From contig OX352761.1 of the NCBI GenBank assembly GCA_947095585.1, forward strand, positions 60,380,832-60,444,831: a stretch of 64,000 bases of DNA. Direction: 5' to 3'. Source of the DNA: Nephrocerus scutellatus (taxonomy: Eukaryota; Arthropoda; Insecta; Diptera; Pipunculidae). The position numbers were made by a program, and so were the translations under genes. Below are positions 23,534 to 32,098 of this stretch, piece after piece. Position 1 is the first letter of the stretch, and every line of letters begins with the position of its first letter. The notes beneath the pieces are model-generated. The model did no database searches. It had not been told where the DNA came from and saw only the letters and a program-made list of their open reading frames with translations.

Positions 23534-24380
23534 ACGTACTGTAATGTCATCGTACAAATGGTTGTTTCGATTTTATTTACTTGAACACTACCGACTTTTA
23601 TTCTATTTATTTATTTAATTATAGTCAGACTCAAAACGTTAGCCGTAAGGCTGTCGTTTTCCTCTATAAGCGGTAAACCACTTTACTAATAGAGCGAGCT
23701 GATAGGGTGTGTTCAAATTGAGCGAGTTGCTCGTAAAAATACAACACACTGTAGATCGGAGGGTTAATTAATTAGACAGAGTTGTTGGTCAAAGTCAGGT
23801 AGGAACTGCTCTGTTTTATTATCAAAATTAGCTGGGTTTTTATAAAAGTTTTTGGGTTTCAATTTCCATTCAATTTCCATTCAATTTTCATTCAATTTTC
23901 AGACCCTCGATACTTGAACCCAAATCACCTCGCATACTTTATTGCGTCAGTATTATATCAGCATTATTTGCAATAGGCAAAAATTCAATTAACGAAGCTC
24001 GGAGTTAGTAGATATATATATTTGTATGGAAATGTTAATGAATGGGTAAATGAGGAAATGATCACTGGTGTAATCCCTTCACACCGCCCTCCTGGGGAGG
24101 GCAATCTCGGGGTACGAGGTTTCCTCCTTTTTTTGTGTCATTTGTAGACTGGGATCTGTTTTTATCATAATATATTTAGTAACGTTTTTTTTTTGTTTTG
24201 CTTTTATACATATAGATAGTTTCTAATTCAAATTGTAATTCCTTAAAGGTTATTTTTTTTTCTATTCTAAATTAAAATTTCTTATAAATATTTTTCTGTG
24301 ATTAATTTATACTGATACACTGAAAATTTATATTAATGTTAAGTTTTCTTTAATTTAAAACTTTTATTTTATTTTCAAAT
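23534..24380. repeat. Unclassified interspersed repeat (copy 2)
   Basis: Duplicate of 16613-17460, with one extra ccattcaattt unit near 23880. Confidence 0.6.
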
Positions 24381-24949
24381 TTTATTATATAGCTAATATT
24401 GTGTTTTTTTCTTCAAATACAAATTTCTAATAAATATTTTCCTTTGATTAATTTATACTGTTACACTAAAAATGTATTTATGTGTTTTTTTTCTAATACA
24501 AGTTTCTTATAAATATTTTCTGTTGAATAATTTATAAAAATGTATTTATGTTTTGTTTTTTTTTTCTAATACAAGTTTCTTATAAATATTTTCTTTATGG
24601 CTTCTTAGTACATGCACATGTTTAAACTAGTTCGTTCTTATAAATATTTTAATTTAATTATTTATAGTACATGTATTGTTTAAACTAGTTCGTTCTTATA
24701 AATATTTTAATTTAATTATTCTTAATACATGTATTGTTTAAACTAGTTCATTCTTACTTTCTCTACTTTATTTTTTTGAAACTTATAAATCTTATATATA
24801 AAATAATACTGAAAAGTCAGTTAAATGCAAACAAAAATTGATTTTTTTGTTTTTTTAAATTTATAAAAACTTATATATATAAAAAAACTGAAAAGTCAGT
24901 TAAATGCCAACAAAAATTGTTTTAATATGTAAATGTAAAATTTCTTTAA
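24381..24949. repeat. AT-rich local tandem repeats
   Basis: Three sets: ctaatacaagtttcttataaatattttc (24415-24600), tacatgtattgtttaaactagttcgttcttataaatattt (24608-24755), and aactgaaaagtcagttaaatgc-aacaaaaattg (24780-24920). The last has the short palindrome actgaaaagtcagt. They may be the 3' untranslated part of the minus-strand Gypsy element. No gene. Confidence 0.55.
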
Positions 24950-25264
24950 ACGATTTTTATGAACTTTTATTCGTCTCCCTTCGTACTTGATTACACAATT
25001 CACGCCCATTCCGGCCAATACTTCGTCCTATGTAAATGGGATCTAACTTTCTTCTGTTTTCGTTTCTTAACAAAACTAAACTACCTACTTAAAACTAGTT
25101 TGTTTACTTTTAGCTTTCCTATCGTAATCAGTTTTTTTCCTAGCGTTTTTCTTTTCTAGAAGTGTGTCTCTAGCATCCCTATGAGCGATTTTCAGTTTTT
25201 GTTTCACATCAATTACGTAGTCCTCATAATTGTACCTTGGGTCCACCTGTTTAGTCAAATTTGA
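24950..25264 (-). pseudogene. pol: Integrase C-terminus of interrupted Gypsy element
   Basis: On the minus strand, 25262-25085 reads VDPRYNYEDYVIDVKQKLK and then AHRDARDTLLEKKNARKK. This is the usual spacer after the catalytic core of Ty3/Gypsy integrases. Weaker remnants of the GPY-like region continue to about 24950. The frame is cut exactly at the GGGT target site of the inserted element and resumes at 35427. The two sides join in the same reading sense, which identifies them as halves of one gene. Confidence 0.85.
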
Positions 25265-25268
25265 GGGT
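25265..25268 (+). other. Target site duplication, left (GGGT)
   Basis: GGGT directly before the TGTGAAGG start of the LTR. The partner is at 35423-35426. Confidence 0.9.
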
Positions 25269-26357
25269 TGTGAAGGGAAAATTTGCCACACAATTTTTTC
25301 CACACATTATTTTTGGTACGCAACCATCTTTTTGTAAACAACACTTTCTTTTGAATTTAATAAAAACTTGCATACACATTACAAAGAAACGTTTACCATA
25401 ATGTTCTTAAACCTAGCAACATGTTTCCCACTCTTTTAAGTGGTAAATTACTCGCCGAAATTACTCTCGGCTTATGATACACAGGTTCTCTATATTTCAC
25501 AACGCGTAAATTCACCACGCACAACCAATGCACGCCATCATCAAGCAGCTGAGTGAGAGAATGACGACACACATACAGCACCAGACCACACAGACTAGGG
25601 ATACCCCGCTCGTGACTCACAATACATGCAGAAGCACACAGCATCATCGGAGAAAACAACAACAGCAGGCATACAGCACCACAGACACAGAATACCCGAC
25701 CAATATTCAAAACAACAACAAACAACATGCATACATTTTGCATCAGACAAGTCAAGGAGAACAACAACAACAAAGCATGCAGTGTAAGACGGCGCAGACC
25801 CACGTAAAAGGCAACAACAAACAGCATGCAAAATATGATAGCGGACAATCAGAAGTCTGCAGCATCATTAGACAACCAAAAGAAAAAAACAACAACAAAC
25901 AACACACAATGTACGACAGCACGCATTTTCGAGGCAAACCAACAACAACACTACACCGATCATGCGATGTAGCGGAGTTCCCTAATTTTGCATCAACGGG
26001 ATCTTGGAACTAACAAACATCAAAGAGGCAACAACAACACTACCAAGTCCCACCGATCATGTGACGTAGCGGATTTCCCTATCGTTGCATCAACGGGATC
26101 TTGGAACTAACAAACATCAAAGAGGCAACAACAACACTACCAAGTCCCACCGATCATGTGACGTAGCGGATTTCCCTATCGTTGCACCAACGGGATCACG
26201 AACCAATAGACCGCCGAGCGCAGCAATACTGACCGGCCGGACAAAACAACAACAACCATATCACATCAAAGGAAACAACAACAACAGCACACCATCAGGC
26301 GAGTTAGCGGATTTCACGATCGTTGCAACAACGGGATTTCTACACTCGATGGAGGAC

Positions 26358-26365
26358 TATAAAAG
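26358..26365 (+). promoter_or_regulatory. TATA box of the 5' LTR
   Basis: tataaaag in ggaggactataaaaggccag. The start of transcription would be near 26390. The copy in the 3' LTR is at 34542-34549. Confidence 0.6.
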
Positions 26366-26424
26366 GCCAGCAGTCCTAACAATCGGTCTTCTTTCCTAGA
26401 AATCCCTCTTCCAGGCAACAAGTC

Positions 26425-27000
26425 AGAGTGAATGGTTCAAGAGCGAAGTCCTTGCCTTCACTTTACACTTTACGCCAGTAGTCATCCTATAGATTGGAGG
26501 TTCAAGAGCGAAGTCCTTGCCTTCACGCCCACGCTTTACGCTAGACATTACCCACGCTTTACGCTAGATTAGAGGTTCAAGAGCGAAGTCCTTGCCTTCA
26601 CGCCCACGCTTTACGCTAGACATTACCCACGCTTTACGCTAGATTGGAGGTTCAAGAGCGAAGTCCTTGCCTTCACGCCCACGCTTTACGCTAGACATTA
26701 CCCACGCTTTACGCTAGATTGGAGGTTCAAGAGCGAAGTCCTTGCCTTCACGCCCACGCTTTACGCTAGACATTACCCACGCTTTACGCTAGATTTGAGG
26801 CTCAAGAGCGAAGTCCTTGCCTTCACGCCCACGCTTTACGCTAGACATTACCCACGCTTTACGCTAGATTGGAGGTTCAAGAGCGAAGTCCTTGCCTTCA
26901 CGCCCACGCTTTACGCTAGACATTACCCACGCTTTACGCTAGATTGGAGGTTCAAGAGCGAAGTCCTTGCCTTCACGCCCACGCCTAACGCTAGAACAGA
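26425..27000 (+). repeat. 75-bp minisatellite in the LTR
   Basis: About eight units starting ggaggttcaagagcgaagtc, the first and last degenerate. Each full unit has the word cacgctttacgctaga twice. The unit of 75 bases is a multiple of three, so one frame stays open across it, but there is no sign that it is translated. Because it lies between the TATA box and the AATAAA signal, it falls in the R region and would be in both ends of the transcript. The 3' LTR has the same number of units. Confidence 0.9.
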
Positions 27001-27119
27001 CTATCATCCCGCCTGGAGATACGTCGGTCTCCTTTAATCATAATTGAAACTTATACAGTAAAATAATATATAGCTTTAAACAAACGATAATTTTAAGTGT
27101 ACAGATTAAGCGAAGAACA

Positions 27120-27125
27120 AATAAA
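27120..27125 (+). terminator. Polyadenylation signal of the 5' LTR
   Basis: aataaa in gaacaaataaagaacg. The R region would run from about 26390 to shortly after this point, roughly 750 bases. The 3' LTR copy at 35304 would end the genomic RNA. Confidence 0.6.
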
Positions 27126-27240
27126 GAACGATTGAATTCCATTCCCAACTAAAAACAAATTCTTTTTATTGTAACGACCCTAATAGAAGGAACCCTGGTC
27201 ACACTGAGTTCTACCCCGGCTGGGAAAACCTCGTTACAAT

Positions 27241-27259
27241 TGGCGCCCGAACAGGGACT
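27241..27259 (+). other. Primer binding site, tRNA-Lys type
   Basis: tggcgcccgaacagggact, two bases after the LTR end. It has the sequence of the well-known Lys-type retroviral primer site. It is followed by a short leader to the ATG at 27326. Confidence 0.9.
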
Positions 27260-27325
27260 CTGGAATTTGATAGAGAAAAAAAAAAAAATATACCAATAAA
27301 GAAAGAACACAATTAGATAACCACG

Positions 27326-30300
27326 ATGGTTAAGACCAGTTGGATTTATACACTGCCGAAAGAGGAGCTGAAGAGCTACATGAGCGAGTTCCGAATCGAC
27401 AGCAACGGCGCAGTGGAAGATTTAAGGAAAAGGTTTTCCAGCTTTGTTTCGGGACGAGACGTTACGTCGGAGGACGAGATACGCCTAAGTGAGCTCGAGG
27501 AGAAGCATAGACGCAGCCCATCACAAGCGCCCCTTATAACCTTGAATCCATCTGAAGCCACGGTACGCGACGACCCAAAGGCAACCATCAGGGCAATCTC
27601 TCCGGCACCACCGGAAGTGGTTCCAACGCGAAGCAGGACGGACACGACAGTTACGTCGTACGCTCAAATAATGGACCAGGTGAGGAAGTGGTCGGTGAAG
27701 TACGATGGTGGTAAGGAGCCTCTCCTATTCATCGAAAGGCTAGAAGAACTTGCGGATGCCTACTGTTTAAACAGGGACCTTCTACCCAGAACCATGCCGG
27801 AACTACTCCGTGACCGCGCGTTATTATGGTTCCGAAACAACAACCGAAAATGGGAGACCTGGAACGCCTTCACGACAGATTTTCTACAGTTCTTCCTGCC
27901 CTCCAGGTACTGGGAACATCTAGAAGACGAAATTCGTCAACGCCAGCAAAAGCCAAAGGAGCGCTTCAAGGATTTCGTAATCATAATGCAGAACCTCATG
28001 AGGCACGTAAACTACACCGGTACACAACAGGTCGAAAGGATCTTCCGAAACTGTCGCCAAGAGTACCAGTACTATATCCGGAGGAAGGATTTTAGAGACC
28101 TCCACGAACTCATCAGTCTGGCAGAAGATTTCGAAGGCATCGCTGGTGCAGCAGAACCTATCAAACCCTCGCCCCGACCCAGACAACCCGAAAGGAATTT
28201 CATGGTAGCACAAAATATGGAAGCGCGAATAAATGTAAGGACGGCTTGCCTGCGATGTGGCCAGGACGGACACATGAGGCGGGACTGTCGTAACCCCCAA
28301 ACCATCTTCTGTTGGGACTGCGGCCTTCGAAATGTTCAGACCGTGGAATGCTGCCGGAAACGCGTCGAACGACCGGGAAACGAGCAAGGGGACCGCCGAA
28401 ACCGTGGTGCGACGGAAACCCCAAGACCGGGCCCAGTAAACTTCCTTGCCTACGATTCCAACCGGATCCTCGCCACCATCACCCTAGGAGGGACGCCGGT
28501 AAAAGCTACGATTGACACAGGGGCTACTAGGAGTTTTGTGAGCGAACGTTTTGCAGAAGACAAAAGGGGGACAACAAAGAGTCTACCCATGGATGTGACC
28601 GTACGGATGGCCGAAGGGACACCCAAGTTGATCCGAGAGGCCCTACAGCTAGATGTCGAGATAGGTAATAGGGAGATACAGTTTCCATTCTTGATTCTCC
28701 CAGATGCAATGGATGAAGTAATCTTAGGTCTGGACTTTTTGTCACGGGTGGAGGCCCGTCTAAGCTGCGGTGGCCAGACCATAAAATTACAGCACAGAAC
28801 AACGCCCGCAGAACACATCCGACAATGCACCACCACGCAAGAAACACCACGGACAGAACAGGAACAGCTTTCAGCGTTTCTGCAACAAGAATTCAAGAAA
28901 TTTGATCAACTACCCGCCGTTTCCAACATCACGGAACACAGAATCATCATGCACGACGAACGCCCAATAAAGCAGCGCTACTTCCCCCGTAATCCAGCCA
29001 TGCAGGAAATAATAAATACAGAGATCGACGAGTTGTTGGAAAAAGGATGTATCGAGCCTTCACATAGCCCCCACAGCGCGCCCATAGTTCTCGTGCGAAA
29101 GAAGACGGGCAAATGGAGACTATGTATCGACTATCGAGAACTGAATGCACGATCAGTGCCCGACGCATACCCCCTGCCACGAATCCAACACATTCTAGAA
29201 AAGCTTCGCGGTGCCAAATTCATCAGTAGTCTGGACCTGAGAAATGGATATTGGCAAATCCCCATGGAGGAGAAGAGTAAGCAGTACACCGCCTTCACGG
29301 TACCCGGCCGTGGCTTGTTCCAATGGCGCGTGATGCCGTTTGGGCTACATTCGGCCCCTGCGACCTTCCAGCGAGCGCTCGATCGAGTCATCGGACCAGA
29401 GATGGAGCCCCATGCGTTTGCATATCTTGACGACATAGTCGTCATCGGGAGAACGTTTGACGAACACATGGGAAATCTGCGCAAGGTGTTCAGGCGATTG
29501 CAGATGGCTAACCTAAAAATTAACCCGGAAAAATGTGAGTTCTGCAAAACGGAAATACGGTACTTGGGACACGTGGTCAGTAACAAAGGCATACACACTG
29601 ACCCCGACAAAATAGCGGCCATCAAAGAGCTCCAACCCCCGAGTAATGTACGAGAGGTACGCCGGTACCTGGGCATCGCTTCATGGTACCGCCGATTTGT
29701 TCCAGATTTCGCCGAGACCGTGCGACCGATGACGAGCCTCCTCAAGAAAGGCAAGCACTGGAAGTGGGGAGAAGAGCAGCAGCAAGCATTCGAAGCACTC
29801 AACGTTAAACTTACCGAGGCCCCAATCCTGGCCTGCCCCGATTTCTCTAAGAAGTTCACACTCCAGACGGATGCCAGCGATTATGGTTTAGGAGCAGTCC
29901 TCACCCAGGAGATAGACGACAGTGAACGGGTCATAGCGTATGCCAGTCGACACCTAAGCCCCGCAGAGAAGAACTACTCGCCGACCGAAAAGGAATGCCT
30001 GGCCATCGTATGGGGAATAAGGAAGATGCGGGCATACATCGAAGGGTATAGGTTTACAGTAATAACAGACCACCTCTCGCTCAAATGGCTAAACTCGATA
30101 TCCAGCCCGTCCGGCCGGATCGCACGGTGGGCGCTAGAACTACAGCAGTATACATACGACATACAGTACAGGCGGGGCAAACTCAACGTCGTTGCAGACG
30201 CTCTATCAAGACAGCCGCAAGAAACACTGATGGCAACCTCCGAGGAACACGTAGAGCAACAGAAGTGCCACTGGCTGCAAAAGAAGGTCCAGCAGGTCAC

Positions 30301-31594
30301 AGAGAACCCAGCCAAATTCCCCGACTACGTGATCGAAGGCCAGCAGCTGTATAGACACATAGGGCATCGAGCCGGAGACGAGGACTCAACACCGTGGAAA
30401 CTGTGTGTGCCGAGTAACCTTCGAAGTCGGGTACTGCAGGAAAACCATGACAGCGCATCAGCAGGGCACCTGGGGATCCGGAAGACCACGGCGAGAATAT
30501 GCGGTCGCTACTATTGGCCGGGTATGTTTCGTGACATTCGTCAGTATGTAAAGAAATGTGAAAGCTGCCAGTGCTACAAACCCAGCCAACAGCAAGCAGC
30601 AGGTAAAATGCTTACCCAGGTGGCCAACGAACCATGGGCCACATTGTGTAGTGACTTCGTTGGGCCACTCCCTAGGTCGAAACACGGAAATACCATGTTA
30701 CTGGTTTTCTTTGATCGGTTTTCGAAATGGGTCGAACTGATTCCAATGCGAAGGGCAACGACCGAAGGAGTCCAACGGGCTTTTCGCGAACGTATACTGG
30801 CCCGATACGGCGTACCCAAGATCCTGATAACAGACAACGGGGCGCAATTCAGTAGCAGGGCATTTCGTCGATTCTTGGAGACCATGGGCATACGCCAGCA
30901 ATTTACAGCGCCATATACCCCCCAAGAAAATCCCACTGAAAGGGTCAACCGCACCGCTAAAACAATAATTGCACAACTAGCGGGAACGCAACAACGCACT
31001 TGGGACGAGAAGCTGCCCGAAGTTATGCTAGCAATAAATTCAAGCGTACAGGACTCAACAGGATACAGCCCGGCATTCCTGACACAGGGCCGAGAACCCC
31101 GCCTCCCGAACACGCTGTACGACGAGATCACTCCTGGGACGGGTACACTAGGTAAAAAACCAGAGGACCGAAAGACCCAGATGAACGAGATCTTCGAGAT
31201 CGTGCGACGAAACTTAGAACGAGCTGCGAAGGATCAAGCCCGCCACTACAACCTCAGACGACGTCCTTGGAAGCCCGAGATCGGAAATCTGGTGCTGGTC
31301 AAACAGCACCACCTATCAAAGGCAGTGGAAGGGTTCGCTAGTAAACTAGCACCACGATACGACGGGCCATACTTAGTAATGAGCTTCGTCTCACCTGTCA
31401 TAGTAAGGCTAAGGAAACATGGGCAAAACAAGGAGCGCACAGCCCACGTCAATGAGTTGAAAGACTTCCACGGAAACTCCCCACCCGAACCAGAGAAGAC
31501 AAACCGCATCGCAATAACAGTGACACCCCACACCCAACACTCTAACGAGCCCACAGTGATACAACACGGCAGCAAACATCAGCACGAATGGTAA
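27326..31594 (+). CDS. gag-pol: Gag-Pol polyprotein, intact (1422 aa)
   Basis: A single uninterrupted frame. Residues 8-42 (LPKEELKSYMSEF, GAVEDLRKRF) resemble a SAP domain. The Gag core is at about 115-275 and the CCHC knuckle at 308-321. A second Cys motif, 329-343, lacks the His. Protease has IDTGA at 396-400 and ILGLDFL near 466. Reverse transcriptase spans about 540-760 with YLDD at 700-703. RNase H acidic residues are D849, E890, D915 and D958. The integrase zinc domain uses H1041, H1048, C1078 and C1081; its catalytic residues are D1110, D1170 and E1205, with a GPY motif near 1347. Every key residue is present, so the protein is plausibly active. Gag and Pol are fused with no frameshift, so their ratio must be set in another way. 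The ATG (cacgATGg) lies 67 bases after the primer site. Confidence 0.96.
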   Translation: MVKTSWIYTLPKEELKSYMSEFRIDSNGAVEDLRKRFSSFVSGRDVTSEDEIRLSELEEKHRRSPSQAPLITLNPSEATVRDDPKATIRAISPAPPEVVPTRSRTDTTVTSYAQIMDQVRKWSVKYDGGKEPLLFIERLEELADAYCLNRDLLPRTMPELLRDRALLWFRNNNRKWETWNAFTTDFLQFFLPSRYWEHLEDEIRQRQQKPKERFKDFVIIMQNLMRHVNYTGTQQVERIFRNCRQEYQYYIRRKDFRDLHELISLAEDFEGIAGAAEPIKPSPRPRQPERNFMVAQNMEARINVRTACLRCGQDGHMRRDCRNPQTIFCWDCGLRNVQTVECCRKRVERPGNEQGDRRNRGATETPRPGPVNFLAYDSNRILATITLGGTPVKATIDTGATRSFVSERFAEDKRGTTKSLPMDVTVRMAEGTPKLIREALQLDVEIGNREIQFPFLILPDAMDEVILGLDFLSRVEARLSCGGQTIKLQHRTTPAEHIRQCTTTQETPRTEQEQLSAFLQQEFKKFDQLPAVSNITEHRIIMHDERPIKQRYFPRNPAMQEIINTEIDELLEKGCIEPSHSPHSAPIVLVRKKTGKWRLCIDYRELNARSVPDAYPLPRIQHILEKLRGAKFISSLDLRNGYWQIPMEEKSKQYTAFTVPGRGLFQWRVMPFGLHSAPATFQRALDRVIGPEMEPHAFAYLDDIVVIGRTFDEHMGNLRKVFRRLQMANLKINPEKCEFCKTEIRYLGHVVSNKGIHTDPDKIAAIKELQPPSNVREVRRYLGIASWYRRFVPDFAETVRPMTSLLKKGKHWKWGEEQQQAFEALNVKLTEAPILACPDFSKKFTLQTDASDYGLGAVLTQEIDDSERVIAYASRHLSPAEKNYSPTEKECLAIVWGIRKMRAYIEGYRFTVITDHLSLKWLNSISSPSGRIARWALELQQYTYDIQYRRGKLNVVADALSRQPQETLMATSEEHVEQQKCHWLQKKVQQVTENPAKFPDYVIEGQQLYRHIGHRAGDEDSTPWKLCVPSNLRSRVLQENHDSASAGHLGIRKTTARICGRYYWPGMFRDIRQYVKKCESCQCYKPSQQQAAGKMLTQVANEPWATLCSDFVGPLPRSKHGNTMLLVFFDRFSKWVELIPMRRATTEGVQRAFRERILARYGVPKILITDNGAQFSSRAFRRFLETMGIRQQFTAPYTPQENPTERVNRTAKTIIAQLAGTQQRTWDEKLPEVMLAINSSVQDSTGYSPAFLTQGREPRLPNTLYDEITPGTGTLGKKPEDRKTQMNEIFEIVRRNLERAAKDQARHYNLRRRPWKPEIGNLVLVKQHHLSKAVEGFASKLAPRYDGPYLVMSFVSPVIVRLRKHGQNKERTAHVNELKDFHGNSPPEPEKTNRIAITVTPHTQHSNEPTVIQHGSKHQHEW

Positions 31595-32098
31595 ATTCAC
31601 CCGCGCAACTGGCGGTCTGGGACGGGGAACCATGAACAGAACATCGTTCCATTAAAAACCACAAGACAAAACAATCGGCAACAAACCTTAAGACGACCAC
31701 ACAAAAGAACACAAGCGGGAGAGAGAAGTCAGGGGCATGACGAAAATGCGACAGCGATCAATAGCATCATCATCGAAATCCAGAGCAATACGTCAGCAAC
31801 ACACTGACACTGAAACGGCATTTGACGATCCCATCTGTAACCAAAAGAGTTAAATTACAGAAACTATGATATCAACTTGGGAAAAGAAAGAAAAGACAAC
31901 ACATCCAAAGTAACACCACGACACCCCAATGCTGAAACAACGAAGTAAACTACACCAGAAGAAGAAAATAACGGAGTACAGGTCCCGCAACTTGTTTTCG
32001 TTTCAAGTACACACAACAAGTAAAAATTAGTCTCAAGTGATTACTCAGTGTATCCAGACATCGTAAACAAAAACCAAAACCAACAAAATTTTTACAAG
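31595..32098 (+). other. Interval between pol and ORF3
   Basis: About 500 bases, A/C-rich, with stops in all frames. A pyrimidine tract followed by AG at 32006-32007 (cttgttttcgtttcaag) and a weaker AG at 32097-32098 directly before the ORF3 ATG are possible splice acceptors. No other gene. Confidence 0.5.

Larger units (their letters stand above)
17886..24380 (+). repeat. Segmental duplication, copy 2
   Basis: Matches 11489-17450 as described for copy 1. The left breakpoint is after ttttaagaag, in LINE sequence. The right breakpoint is near the phrase ttttattttattttcaaa. Differences: one DD41D transposon of about 947 bases inserted, two satellite monomers missing, a single 66-base unit, and few point changes. 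Confidence 0.92.
25269..27238 (+). mobile_element. 5' LTR of the complete element
   Basis: Starts TGTGAAGGG and ends CCTCGTTACA. From left to right it holds an AT-rich start, a CAA/CAG-rich tract (about 25600-26330), two and a bit direct repeats of about 96 bases around gatcttggaactaacaaacatc (25998-26200), the TATA box, a 75-bp minisatellite and the AATAAA signal. At 1970 bases it is much longer than the 300-600 bases of most fly Gypsy LTRs. The open frames in it (for example 25528-26013) are simple-sequence artefacts. Confidence 0.95.

Noticed and set aside
25393..25848. Possible env ORF of the complete element on the minus strand
   Set aside because: Complement of CAA-rich LTR sequence, with no signal peptide, cleavage site or glycosylation pattern that would fit.
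25528..26013. 161-codon Gln/His/Thr-rich frame in the LTR (also 33712-34197) and antisense Cys/Val-rich frames
   Set aside because: It is built from CAA/CAG simple sequence in the U3 region, upstream of the TATA box, and has no recognisable domain.
28450..31131. Long antisense frames across gag-pol (for example 29131-29859, 30574-31131)
   Set aside because: They are shadows of the high-GC gag-pol coding sequence and have no motifs.
32048..32098. 17-codon N-terminal extension of ORF3
   Set aside because: It starts with GTG, not ATG. The first ATG in frame is at 32099.
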